Assembly (NCBI GenBank): GCA_029560875.1
Contig: JAKQKB010000210.1
Location: 1 to 64,000, forward strand
Origin: Bacteroidota bacterium
GTDB taxonomy: Bacteria > Bacteroidota > Bacteroidia > Bacteroidales > Tenuifilaceae
Direction: 5' to 3'
DNA length: 64,000 nt
Part shown: positions 52,498 to 60,987 of the stretch, piece after piece
Layout: the number at the start of each line of letters is the position of its first letter
Position numbering within the stretch: the first letter of the stretch is position 1
Program-made: the position numbers and the translations under genes
Notes under the pieces: model-generated
What the model was told of the DNA's origin: nothing
The model's input: the letters and a program-made list of their open reading frames with translations, nothing else
Database searches by the model: none

Positions 52498-52505
52498 TAT
52501 TTTTG
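52498..52505 (+). promoter_or_regulatory. -7 element TATTTTTG of the thioesterase gene
   Basis: TATTTTTG lies about 17 bp before the thioesterase ATG. Its -33 region would overlap the divergent operator at 52465-52480, so both directions may be controlled together. Confidence 0.45.
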
Positions 52506-52521
52506 TCGAAAAAATTATTAG

Positions 52522-52929
52522 ATGATGATAAGTTCAAAAACAACTCATTATAAGGTGATATTTCCGAGCGATTTAAATAATAATGGAACGTTGTTTGGTG
52601 GTTTGGCCATGCAGTGGATGGACGAGGTGGCCTATATTACTGCAACCCGATTTACTCGGAAGAAAATGGTAACCGTATCGGTGTGTAAAGTCAATTTTGT
52701 TGCACCGGTGCTACCCAACACGATTGTGGAGATTAATGGTACAGTTCAAAAGGTTAGCCCCGCAAAAATGGAAGTTTTGGTTGAGATTTATCAGGAAGAT
52801 ATGTATTCCGATTCTCGCAACAAGGCTGTAGATGCCACATTTATTTTTGCTGCGGTGGATGAGGAAAATAAGCCTATTCGGTTAATGGATAGTAAGGCTG
52901 AGTTTGAGGTTAAGTGCGATTCGATATAG
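52522..52929 (+). CDS. Acyl-CoA thioesterase (hotdog fold)
   Basis: A 135-residue hotdog-fold protein. The FGGLAMQWMDEVAYITATRF helix region holds the conserved Asp-Glu pair typical of the YciA/ACOT branch, and a VNFVAPV strand follows. It hydrolyses acyl-CoA to free acid and CoA in the cytosol; the chain length is unknown. Two ATGs lie in tandem at the start (52522 and 52525). It is divergent from the cofactor cluster and might share its control region. Confidence 0.88.
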   Translation: MMISSKTTHYKVIFPSDLNNNGTLFGGLAMQWMDEVAYITATRFTRKKMVTVSVCKVNFVAPVLPNTIVEINGTVQKVSPAKMEVLVEIYQEDMYSDSRNKAVDATFIFAAVDEENKPIRLMDSKAEFEVKCDSI

Positions 52930-52966
52930 ATGAGATACAGTTTAATCGAGTAAAAAGTATTACTTC

Positions 52967-54031
52967 CTATTCTTCAAAATCTTTCCCAGCAGAGTATTTT
53001 CTCCACTTCTCAATAAGCGCACTCATATCCTTGGGGAGTGGCGATTCAAAGTTCATCTCCATACCCGATTTTGGATGCGTAAATCCTAATGTTTGAGCGT
53101 GTAGTGCGTGACGTGGGCATATCTCAAAGCAGTTTTCCACAAACTGCTTATATTTTGATGTTAAGTTTCCTTTCAGAATTTTATCGCCTCCGTAAACCTC
53201 ATCGCTAAAAAGCGGATGCTTAATGTACTCCAAATGTGCTCGTATTTGGTGAGTACGGCCAGTTTCTAGTTTGCACTCAATAAGTGTTACAAACCCAAAA
53301 CGCTCCAGCACTTTCCAGTGAGTAACGGCGTGCTTTCCCTGTTCGCCATCGGGGAATACCTGCATCTTTTTGCGGTCGCGAATGCTACGTCCTATATGGC
53401 CTGTAATTGTACCCGATTCCGTTTCCATATCGCCCCATACCAGCGCAATGTACTTCCGCGATGTAGTACGGTCGAAGAACTGCTTGGCAAGCCTGTTCAT
53501 CGAAAGTTCGGTTTTGGCTATTACCAGAATTCCTGAGGTATTCTTGTCGATACGGTGAACTAAGCCAGGACGAACCTCACCGGTGCTGAATAGTGGTACA
53601 TCCTTTAAGTGGTAAAGCAGTGCATTTACCAACGTTCCAGTATAGTTGCCGTGGGCGGGATGAACTACCATTCCTGCGGGTTTATCGACCAAAAGCAGCT
53701 CATCGTCTTCATAAATAACCTTAATCGGAATATTCTCGGCCTTAACATCAACCTCGCGTGGGGGATATGCCAGTACAATCGATATGGAGTCGAAGGGTTT
53801 TACCTTGTAGGACGATTTAATGGCTTTGCCATTAACCAGAATATTCCCAGCATCGGCGGCTGATTGAACTCTATTGCGACTTACGTTTCGGATTTTATCC
53901 GTGAGGAATTTATCAATTCTTAAAAGCGTTTGTCCTTTATCGACCTCAATGCGGAAATGCTCGTACAGTTCCGATTGCTCCTCAGCCGACTCGTCGAGTT
54001 CGTCTATATCCTGTAGATTCTCATCAATCAT
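52967..54031 (-). CDS. RluA-family pseudouridine synthase
   Basis: About 354 residues from the ATG of MIDENLQ, whose ATGA overlaps the stop of the T9SS gene; this is better than an extension to 54079. An S4 RNA-binding domain (about 40-100, LRIDKFLTDKIRNVSRNRVQ in part) is followed by the catalytic domain, with the RluA signature HRIDKNTSG carrying the catalytic Asp and a later LETGRTHQIRAH. It makes pseudouridine in rRNA (RluD/RluC-like); the exact site is not predictable. Confidence 0.93.
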   Translation of the reverse strand: MIDENLQDIDELDESAEEQSELYEHFRIEVDKGQTLLRIDKFLTDKIRNVSRNRVQSAADAGNILVNGKAIKSSYKVKPFDSISIVLAYPPREVDVKAENIPIKVIYEDDELLLVDKPAGMVVHPAHGNYTGTLVNALLYHLKDVPLFSTGEVRPGLVHRIDKNTSGILVIAKTELSMNRLAKQFFDRTTSRKYIALVWGDMETESGTITGHIGRSIRDRKKMQVFPDGEQGKHAVTHWKVLERFGFVTLIECKLETGRTHQIRAHLEYIKHPLFSDEVYGGDKILKGNLTSKYKQFVENCFEICPRHALHAQTLGFTHPKSGMEMNFESPLPKDMSALIEKWRKYSAGKDFEE

Positions 54032-55965
54032 CGCACAATCAGCAGTTTGCTTGTGATGCACTTGCCCTTTTGGGGGCAAACCTTTACGATGTAAAATCCT
54101 GGAGGGATGTTCTGAATATTGATAGGTTCCTGATTGTAGTAGGTTTGGCTTAGTACAACGTTTCCAACCGAGTTGATTATTTGAATAGTTGCGATTTCAG
54201 TAGCATTATCAACCTTTATGAAAATATTATCCTTTGCAGGATTTGGGTAGATAGATATATTCTGATTTGTTGGATTAGGCGTAACATTGGTGGGTATTTG
54301 GTGCATCTTACCAAATATTGGACGAATCATTAAGGTGCCCTCTTGTTGAGTATTTTCCCAATCGCCATCCTTATTAAAGAATAATCGACTTTTGTTATCG
54401 GCATTCATATCGAATCCAACATTAAGGGCGTCTTGGGTTTCCTTCATCCAGCCAATGTAAAAGTTGCCAATGGGTATAGCGGTTGGGTCTATTCTATAAA
54501 CGGAGTATTTATTTAGGCTATCGGTGAATTTAGGTCTTACGCTGTTTTTCTGATAAATTATATTGCCAGGCTTTCCGTTATCGTCGTCCCAAACCATAAG
54601 TCTAAAAGGCTTATCGTTGGCATCGTTATAAATTCTGTTAAAGTAAATCATAATACCCTTAAGGGTATCGGCCTTGTAGTTGTAGAATTTTTGGGCAACT
54701 GTTGCTCCTATGGTTCCTTCGCCAAAAATACCATAGCCCATCTCGGCAGAGCCATCGTCATACGAGTAGTAGTTATGAAACTCAATAGTTCTAGAAATAG
54801 TATCGTTATATACAAAATGGGCTGGGATTGTACTTTTTGGTGTATTAAAAAGTGTAATTATTGACTGAATTGAGTATTTAGCAGAATCTTGCCAAGCCGA
54901 TTTAAAACTTAAATCGAAGTATCGTGAGTAGAAATATTCTTGATAGGGGTTTATATTATCACCACCTCCTGGGAATAATGAATCAGGTTTTAATCCAGAC
55001 AAATCATAAACATTAAATTTTATGGAAACTAACCAAGTTATTGGCCCAAGGTTTTTGTAGTAGGTGTTAATTTTTAAGGGAGACGGAAACTCCGAACTGT
55101 AAGCACTAGAAAAATGCGACCAAGGAACCGATGTATAATTAATCATCAAGTTCTTTATTGGTCTGGAGAATGCCACATCATTGAAAATAGTGTCTTCAAA
55201 ATACCTATCCTTGTTAATATAAACCATATCGATATGCCAATGGTCAGTATTGCCTCTGATACTAGGTACAGTTGAGTTATCGGCAATTGAAGCGTAGTTT
55301 ATAAAGCGGAACTTAAAGTTAGAGGTCAGGAAACCTTCATCTTCAATGCAAATAATAGCATTATGGAAGGTTTTGTGAAGAGTGTCGGATTCTACTTTTT
55401 TAAATTTCTTATTGAGAATATTCTTTTGCCTAAGCGAATCTTTTGTATACGAGGCCGACCAAGCTCTAACCCATTTTGTTTGCACTTCATCCCATAACTC
55501 AAGAACAAGGGAGTCTCTATCTGTTGGGTCAATGCCCAGACCTCTTGGCTGAAAACTAAACGATAGGTAGATACTATCGCTTGCAGGATAGACCAAATTA
55601 ATAGGGAGTGATGTTAGTGTGTCTGCTCCCTGCGGAGTTGTTGATAGCCATTCGTAAAGTTCACCTTTTCTATTTATAGCATCAAATGTGGCTACACCAA
55701 TGGTTGGTGGGTTTATTGCATAATTTAAGTTACATAGCACATCGGACGACTCCCATAGTTCATCGGTTGGGAAAACCGTTGGTCTTGCGAAATCATCAAA
55801 AAAAGGTAGTTCAAGAATGCTTTTGGCTTTATAAAGTGATGCCTTGGTGTTATTATCAGTTTTTGGAATAGGGTACGACGAAAGGTTTATAAGCACTTCC
55901 TGTGCGTTGGCAGCAAGAACTATGGTACTAATAAGAATGGTATATGTAAATTTTTTAAAGGTCAT
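54028..55965 (-). CDS. Large secreted protein with T9SS type A sorting domain
   Basis: About 645 residues from the ATG of MTFKKF; a TTG two codons earlier is the other choice. A signal peptide ends near ANAQ. The centre is beta-rich with no recognised domain. The last about 75 residues form a type A C-terminal sorting domain (ISIYPNPAKDNIFIKV, IQIINSVGNVV and a final KLLIVR), which directs export by the type IX system and anchoring or release at the surface. It precedes the pseudouridine synthase with translational coupling. Confidence 0.88.
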   Translation of the reverse strand: MTFKKFTYTILISTIVLAANAQEVLINLSSYPIPKTDNNTKASLYKAKSILELPFFDDFARPTVFPTDELWESSDVLCNLNYAINPPTIGVATFDAINRKGELYEWLSTTPQGADTLTSLPINLVYPASDSIYLSFSFQPRGLGIDPTDRDSLVLELWDEVQTKWVRAWSASYTKDSLRQKNILNKKFKKVESDTLHKTFHNAIICIEDEGFLTSNFKFRFINYASIADNSTVPSIRGNTDHWHIDMVYINKDRYFEDTIFNDVAFSRPIKNLMINYTSVPWSHFSSAYSSEFPSPLKINTYYKNLGPITWLVSIKFNVYDLSGLKPDSLFPGGGDNINPYQEYFYSRYFDLSFKSAWQDSAKYSIQSIITLFNTPKSTIPAHFVYNDTISRTIEFHNYYSYDDGSAEMGYGIFGEGTIGATVAQKFYNYKADTLKGIMIYFNRIYNDANDKPFRLMVWDDDNGKPGNIIYQKNSVRPKFTDSLNKYSVYRIDPTAIPIGNFYIGWMKETQDALNVGFDMNADNKSRLFFNKDGDWENTQQEGTLMIRPIFGKMHQIPTNVTPNPTNQNISIYPNPAKDNIFIKVDNATEIATIQIINSVGNVVLSQTYYNQEPINIQNIPPGFYIVKVCPQKGKCITSKLLIVR

Positions 55966-55984
55966 TCTCAATTTTGGGTTTCAC

Positions 55985-56845
55985 TTATTCAATAACATCA
56001 TCCATATCTTTCTCATTATAAAGCGAGTCTACTTGAGCCTTTTCAATTTTAGGAATTCTGGATTGATTTAGGGTTAGCCAAATATCTACCTTGGCACCAA
56101 AACCTATAGTGTTGGGTTCGGTGTATGCAGGGTACTGGCTGTAAACCCTAGCATCTAACGAATCCTTAAAGTCAATTATTGTTTCATCGAACCTAATTCT
56201 TCCAACATTTAACGACGATTCAATAATTCTGTTGCGGGCATCGTTAAGTTTAAGGCCTATTAATAGTGGTAAGCCAGTACGCTCGCCGTACATTCCCATA
56301 CCTAGCAATAAGTCCACTTTAGAGCCTTTAGGGATAAGCGTTCCAGCACTAATGCTTTTTCCTCCATGTCGTTGGTCCAGAACGTTGTTTACGCCCATAT
56401 CGGGTTTAAACGAAAGAACTCCAACCTCAAGTCCTTGCTGCTCTAAAATTGCCTTTGCTTGACGCATTGTAAAGCCTACAATATTTGGAACTTCAACTTT
56501 TATTGGATTTGTGGCATTTATGGTAATAAAAACGCGTCTGTTTTTCTTAACGTGTGTACCTGGTTCAGGATTTTGGTCAATTACACTACCTGGCTTTCGG
56601 TTAAAAATGTAAACTGAGTCCGATATTTCAACCCTAAGATGCTCGTCACTAGCCATTTCCTTAAGTTCGGTTACCGATTTACCTCTAAAGTCTGGTGTAG
56701 GGAAACTTTGGTTATGACGGGTGTAGATTCTTAAATAAATCATTAATACAATTAGGAGTGTAAGTGATATTCCCATTGCAATAAGAATAGTTTTAATGTA
56801 AGGGTTTTGAACCAGTTTTTTTAGGAATGCCTTAATCTTTTCCAT
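55985..56845 (-). CDS. Membrane-anchored PASTA-domain protein
   Basis: A 286-residue protein: a short cytosolic end, one membrane helix (about 18-38) and three PASTA-type repeats (about 50-115, 120-190 and 195-265) with text such as VPNIVGFTMRQAKAIL and GSKVDLLLGMG. PASTA repeats bind peptidoglycan fragments. Unlike PASTA kinases there is no kinase domain, so it probably acts as a structural or docking protein at the division site or wall. It stands directly upstream of the T9SS cargo and pseudouridine synthase genes. Confidence 0.87.
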   Translation of the reverse strand: MEKIKAFLKKLVQNPYIKTILIAMGISLTLLIVLMIYLRIYTRHNQSFPTPDFRGKSVTELKEMASDEHLRVEISDSVYIFNRKPGSVIDQNPEPGTHVKKNRRVFITINATNPIKVEVPNIVGFTMRQAKAILEQQGLEVGVLSFKPDMGVNNVLDQRHGGKSISAGTLIPKGSKVDLLLGMGMYGERTGLPLLIGLKLNDARNRIIESSLNVGRIRFDETIIDFKDSLDARVYSQYPAYTEPNTIGFGAKVDIWLTLNQSRIPKIEKAQVDSLYNEKDMDDVIE

Positions 56846-56881
56846 AATTAACTATTAAGTATGTAGATGTTTAACCGACAA

Positions 56882-56889
56882 CAAAAATA
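56882..56889 (-). promoter_or_regulatory. -7 element TATTTTTG of the PASTA gene
   Basis: On the minus strand TATTTTTG fits the -7 consensus, 36 bp before the PASTA ATG. It would drive the PASTA, T9SS cargo and RluA genes together. Confidence 0.45.
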
Positions 56890-56940
56890 ACACTATCATT
56901 TAATAAAAATTGCTTTGGGTTCAATAAATAATCCATGCAG

Positions 56941-58065
56941 CTAATATTCCCTGACAGCATTGTAAAGCGAATCTCTCTCCATTGGAGTTTTTCCAGCATC
57001 CCTAATTATATTGGTTAGCATATCAACGGTCATTCTGGGTTTTTGGTCCTCGGCTCCTGCCATTGAGTATATTTTAGTGGTATCGTCAATTGTACCATCA
57101 ATATCATCCACCCCAAATGCCAGGGCTAGCTTAGTGTTTTCTTTGCCAAGCATAGGCCAGTAGGCCTTTATGTGGGCGATATTGTCAAAAAAGATTCGCG
57201 ATACTGCAAAGTTCCTCAAATCCTCGGTTAAGTTTACTTCACCTAGGTAACCCATAGGGTTATTGGCTGCACGGAATTTTAGCGGGATAAAACAGTTAAA
57301 ACCTTTTGTTTTATCCTGTAGGCTTCGGATTGCATCCATATGCTCAGCCCTATGCCTGTAACTTTCCACATGGCCGTAAAGCATTGTGGCGTTGGAGAAT
57401 ATTCCCTCTTGATGGGCCGCTTCGTGAATGGCTAGCCACGCCTCGCCCGATGCTTTATCGTGGCTAATCTTCTCCCTAACTTCGGGGTTGAATATTTCGG
57501 CTCCTCCGCCAGGAATAGAATCAAGTCCGTAGGCTCTTAACTTTCGCATTCCTTCGCGGTAGTTAAGTTTTGCTTTCTTAATAACGTACTCAAGTTCAAC
57601 TGCCGAAAAGGCTTTAACGTGGATGTTGGGAAGAACCTTTTTAATGCTCTGAACCATCTCGCCGTAGTAATCCAAGGTCCATTTAGGATGAACTCCTCCA
57701 GTGATATGCACCTCTGTAACATCCTTTCCAATGAACTTTTTTGCTGCTTCAACAACATCGTTTTTGCTCATTTCCCAGCTCTGTGGGTCGTTAACTCCTT
57801 TGTGGTATGAGCAGAATTTGCAGTTGTAAATGCAGAGATTGGTAGGCTCAATATGAAAATTTTTATTGAAGTAGATGTTGTCTCCATTCTTTCGGGTACA
57901 CACAATGCTGGCGAGTTGCGAAAGAAGTCCAAGTTCTGCCTTTTCGTAAAGTTCAATGGTTTCATCAACGGAAATTCTTTCGCTGGCAAGCACTTTGTTG
58001 ACGATTGGCTTTAGCGATTCGGTCAATTTGGAATCGGAAATATATGTAGATAACAGATGTTCCAT
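56941..58065 (-). CDS. mqnE: Aminofutalosine synthase
   Basis: A 374-residue radical SAM enzyme with Cys78, Cys82 and Cys85 (CIYNCKFC) for the 4Fe-4S cluster. The sequence has the MqnE hallmarks EVHITGGVHPKW, SIPGGGAEIF and AEHMDAIRSLQD with FIPLKFRAANNPM. It joins the futalosine route to menaquinone, making aminofutalosine from 3-[(1-carboxyvinyl)oxy]benzoate and SAM. The other mqn genes are not in this window. It is between the PASTA gene and rpmH on the same strand. Confidence 0.93.
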   Translation of the reverse strand: MEHLLSTYISDSKLTESLKPIVNKVLASERISVDETIELYEKAELGLLSQLASIVCTRKNGDNIYFNKNFHIEPTNLCIYNCKFCSYHKGVNDPQSWEMSKNDVVEAAKKFIGKDVTEVHITGGVHPKWTLDYYGEMVQSIKKVLPNIHVKAFSAVELEYVIKKAKLNYREGMRKLRAYGLDSIPGGGAEIFNPEVREKISHDKASGEAWLAIHEAAHQEGIFSNATMLYGHVESYRHRAEHMDAIRSLQDKTKGFNCFIPLKFRAANNPMGYLGEVNLTEDLRNFAVSRIFFDNIAHIKAYWPMLGKENTKLALAFGVDDIDGTIDDTTKIYSMAGAEDQKPRMTVDMLTNIIRDAGKTPMERDSLYNAVREY

Positions 58066-58104
58066 AAGATTAAAATTTACGGGTAAAGATAGCTATTAAA
58101 CAAA

Positions 58105-58128
58105 AAAGGCAGGATTATTCCCGCCTTT
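58105..58128 (-). terminator. Terminator of rpmH
   Basis: AAAGGCAGGA (58105-58114) pairs with TCCCGCCTTT (58119-58128) with one mismatch and a 4-nt loop, followed by a run of U's on the minus strand. It lies 22 bp after the rpmH stop. Confidence 0.82.
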
Positions 58129-58150
58129 ACCTGTAATATTTTAGTATATC

Positions 58151-58306
58151 TTACTTATGGGTGTACTCATCGGAAACTGTAAGTTTCTTTCTTCCCTTTG
58201 CGCGACGAGCAGCCAATACTCTGCGACCATTAGCTGTTGCCATACGCTCGCGGAACCCGTGTTTATTTTTCCTCTTTCTATTCGAGGGTTGGAACGTTCT
58301 TTTCAT
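58151..58306 (-). CDS. rpmH: 50S ribosomal protein L34
   Basis: The minus strand between the two signals encodes 51 residues starting [15 protein letters not shown] and continuing [20 protein letters not shown], the L34 signature, ending in a Lys/Arg-rich tail. It is a component of the large ribosomal subunit. Length and sequence fit L34 (44-52 residues). A -7-like TACCTTTG lies about 80 bp upstream. The gene is too short for most gene finders' default limits. It is separated from its classical neighbours rnpA and dnaA, which are not seen here. Confidence 0.97.
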   Translation of the reverse strand: MKRTFQPSNRKRKNKHGFRERMATANGRRVLAARRAKGRKKLTVSDEYTHK

Positions 58307-58381
58307 TGTAGTAGCCTTTTATTATTTTTACTTGCTTTGATTATCAATTAGTTATATATCCAAAAGTGTTTTTTGGGATTG

Positions 58382-58389
58382 CAAAGGTA
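58382..58389 (-). promoter_or_regulatory. -7 element TACCTTTG of rpmH
   Basis: On the minus strand TACCTTTG matches TAnnTTTG, about 76 bp before the rpmH ATG. The same octamer precedes prfA and purM. Confidence 0.45.
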
Positions 58390-58455
58390 AAATATTTTTC
58401 AAACTAAAAAAAGAATATTGTTTAAAATGTTTCAGAGTTAAACTGAATTCTGTTA

Positions 58456-59076
58456 TTAAGCAGGAATAAACACAATATACTTTTCCTCAAAGTACTCCTC
58501 TTCAAATAAGTTCCGAATATTCCACTTTTCACAGTGCTTGCGGTAAGGCTTTAGCTCTTCGGATATATCGCCACCTTTAAGGAATATCATTCCGTTTGGG
58601 AGTGAGTTTGCTCCGCCTGGCTTTACATTTTTCTTTGTCCAGTTAATAAGTTGAGGTATTGGAGCAACTGCTCTGCTTACAACAAAATCGAACTTTTCAG
58701 GAAAATCCTCAGCCCTAGTTTTTAAAACCGTAACATTGGTAAGTCCAAGTGCATTTGCAACTTCCTGCGCTACAATGGTTTTTTTTCCAACCGAATCAAC
58801 CAGCGTGAATTCGCACTGTGGAAACATAATGGCCAAAGGAATTCCAGGGAAACCGCCACCGGTACCAATATCCATTATGCGTGTACCTTTCATGAAATTA
58901 ATGATTTTGCCAACAGATAAGGAGTGTAACACATGGTGAACCATGATGTTGTCGATATCCTTTCGGGAAATTACATTGATTTGAGCATTCCAATGCCTAT
59001 AAAGCTTATCCAATTCCTGAATCTTTTCACGTTGAGTCTGACTTAGTTCAGGAAAGTAGTTAAGTATTGCTTCCAT
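58456..59076 (-). CDS. rsmG: 16S rRNA (guanine-527-N7)-methyltransferase
   Basis: A 206-residue SAM-dependent methyltransferase of normal RsmG length. The motif MDIGTGGGFPGIPLA binds SAM, the later FDFVVSRAVAP segment is typical of the family, and the N-terminal helical part has NVISRKDIDNIMVHHVLHS. It methylates G527 of 16S rRNA, which contributes to streptomycin sensitivity. It starts 3 bp after the sigma-factor gene's stop. Confidence 0.95.
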   Translation of the reverse strand: MEAILNYFPELSQTQREKIQELDKLYRHWNAQINVISRKDIDNIMVHHVLHSLSVGKIINFMKGTRIMDIGTGGGFPGIPLAIMFPQCEFTLVDSVGKKTIVAQEVANALGLTNVTVLKTRAEDFPEKFDFVVSRAVAPIPQLINWTKKNVKPGGANSLPNGMIFLKGGDISEELKPYRKHCEKWNIRNLFEEEYFEEKYIVFIPA

Positions 59077-59079
59077 AAA

Positions 59080-59694
59080 TTAGTGGTGAGGTGGTAAATT
59101 GTTAAGTATATTGAAAAGCAACTCTCGTGCCCTAAAGAGTTGGGCTTTAACTGTACCAAGTGGAAGGTTTAGTTCCTCGGCAATCTCCTCATAGGAGTAT
59201 TCCTTAAAGTAACGCAGCTCAATTAAATTACGGTATCGGGGTTTTAATTTCGAAACCACATCCTGTACAAGTTTTATGTTTTGCTCTTTAATAAGGTTTT
59301 CCTCAGGGTCGGGACTCCCCGATGATAGCATTGCGGTTGGTGGTATGTACGAGCCTTCTTGGTCATCTACGTTCTGGTCTATAGAAATTGTGTTTGCTTT
59401 ACGTTTTCTAATAAAGTCGATGCAATTATTAGTGGCTATTTTGAAGAGCCAAGTGCTAAATGCGTAGTTAGGGGTGTACTGGTGGATATTTTTGAATGCT
59501 TTCCCAAAAGCTTCGAGGGTTAAATCTTCCGCATCGCTTTTGTTATTAACCATTTTAAGGAGCATAAAGTAGATAGCATCGCGGTATCTATCCATTAAAT
59601 CGGCGTACGCTTTTTGGTCGCCGCTAATGGCCTTCTCAACCAGCGTAAGGTCGAATTTGGCTTTGTCCGATAAGTTATCTGGTGCTATCTCCAT
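59080..59694 (-). CDS. ECF-type RNA polymerase sigma factor
   Basis: A 204-residue sigma-70 family protein with region 2 (about 30-100, LMDRYRDAIYFMLLKM and FSTWLFKIATNNCIDFIRKRK in part) and region 4 (about 135-195, YEEIAEELNLPLGTVKAQLFRARELL). No anti-sigma factor gene is adjacent, so the control is unclear. It overlaps the glycosyltransferase gene by 10 bp and precedes rsmG closely. Promoters it recognises cannot be told from this window. Confidence 0.93.
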   Translation of the reverse strand: MEIAPDNLSDKAKFDLTLVEKAISGDQKAYADLMDRYRDAIYFMLLKMVNNKSDAEDLTLEAFGKAFKNIHQYTPNYAFSTWLFKIATNNCIDFIRKRKANTISIDQNVDDQEGSYIPPTAMLSSGSPDPEENLIKEQNIKLVQDVVSKLKPRYRNLIELRYFKEYSYEEIAEELNLPLGTVKAQLFRARELLFNILNNLPPHH

Positions 59695-60860
59695 TTTGTT
59701 TTTTTGCTTGTAACGCTATTGAGTAATAATAGTTTGCTATAAAAATATAACGAATAAAAATCCCACAAAAGCGAAGTTAACAATATTTTCTTTTCGTTCA
59801 GTTTTTTCATAACAGCTTTGATGATGGAAAGTTTAACAATCATCCTAACTATTACCATGGAGCCTACAACATAAGGGAAGTAAAGTAATGCTATTAAAAC
59901 TGTAGCGCTTAGGAAGAATAAAAGGCGTGAAAATGGCTCAAGTCCAAGTAGTAATTTTATACCAGAGCTATAGTATTTTGATGTTGAAGTGTGACGACGT
60001 TTCTGCCTTATCCAATTGGAGTATGTTTTGCGCGGAACAGATAGAGTATGTGCCTCGTGTCTGAATTCAACAACAGTGTTAGTTTTATTGGCAACTTCGC
60101 GGATAAATAAATCATCATCGCCAGAATCTATTTGGCTATGCGAAGCAAACCCTCGGTTCTTGAAAAATAAGCTACGCTTATAGGCTAAATTTCGACCAAC
60201 GCCCATATACGGTTTTCCAATTAGGGTAAGTCCGAGGTAATTCATTGCAATAAGCAGCGTGTCGAAACGAATTAGCTTATTAAGCAGTCCTTTCTCCGAA
60301 AGATACCCACCGTAGCCCAAAACAACCTCGGTATTACCCTTAAAATTCTCGGCCATAGTGGCGAGCCATAAATCGCTTTGTGGAATGCAATCGGCATCGG
60401 TAAGGAGTAACCACTCGTTCTTTGCCGCTTTTATTCCAACGGTTAACGCTAACTTTTTAGTGTGCGAAAATTTTTCGTCCTCCTTAATGGTTGTAACCTT
60501 AAGGTGTGGGTATTGCTTTTGGAAGTTTTCCAGCACAATATCGGAGTTATCGGCAGAGCAGTCGTTTACAACAATTACCTCGTAATTGGGGTAATTTTGT
60601 TCAAGCACCTTGGGTAAGAAATGCTTAAGGTTTTCCTCCTCGTTACGGGCGCAAATAACTACTGATACGGGTGGTTTTTCTGTATTGATGCTAGGGTTGT
60701 CGTTCGTTTTTTTGAAAAGAGCAACCCGAAGGTATATTCCTAGGTAGTAGTAAAGTTGAATAAGCAACGAAACTAATAAAACACCTGCGATGATTAATTC
60801 GTAAGGCTTTGAATTTCTGATAATTTCTTCCACAACAAAATGCTTAAAAATACTAAGCAA
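59685..60860 (-). CDS. Family 2 glycosyltransferase, membrane-associated
   Basis: About 382-391 residues; the start is TTG at 60860 or GTG at 60833, as no ATG lies in frame near. A membrane helix (about 22-45) precedes a GT-A domain with PVSVVICARNEEEN, DADCIPQ (metal-binding DxD-like), SGDDDLFIRE and the QKRRH acceptor-site motif. Two or three helices follow. It resembles processive or lipid-linked transferases of exopolysaccharide or glycolipid synthesis; donor and acceptor are unknown. It heads an operon with the sigma factor and rsmG. Confidence 0.87.
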   Translation of the reverse strand: MLSIFKHFVVEEIIRNSKPYELIIAGVLLVSLLIQLYYYLGIYLRVALFKKTNDNPSINTEKPPVSVVICARNEEENLKHFLPKVLEQNYPNYEVIVVNDCSADNSDIVLENFQKQYPHLKVTTIKEDEKFSHTKKLALTVGIKAAKNEWLLLTDADCIPQSDLWLATMAENFKGNTEVVLGYGGYLSEKGLLNKLIRFDTLLIAMNYLGLTLIGKPYMGVGRNLAYKRSLFFKNRGFASHSQIDSGDDDLFIREVANKTNTVVEFRHEAHTLSVPRKTYSNWIRQKRRHTSTSKYYSSGIKLLLGLEPFSRLLFFLSATVLIALLYFPYVVGSMVIVRMIVKLSIIKAVMKKLNEKKILLTSLLWDFYSLYFYSKLLLLNSVTSKKTKWR

Positions 60861-60938
60861 TGATATTAAACATTTTTGGGTTTACAAAAAGAAAATTTTT
60901 GTGAGCATTGACAGGGGAGTTTGGATTTAGATAGTCAA

Positions 60939-60979
60939 AAAAATCCCTTCAATTTGCCAATTCAGTTGAAGGGATTTTT
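60939..60979 (-). terminator. Terminator of the BlaI/M56 operon
   Basis: A 14-bp stem AAAAATCCCTTCAA (60939-60952) with its complement (60966-60979) and a 13-nt loop, just after the M56 gene stop. Confidence 0.88.
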
Positions 60980-60987
60980 AGTTTATG

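Noticed and set aside
54032-54079. Sixteen-residue N-terminal extension of the pseudouridine synthase
   Set aside because: It overlaps the T9SS gene; the ATG at 54031 forms an ATGA overlap with that gene's stop, typical of coupled genes.
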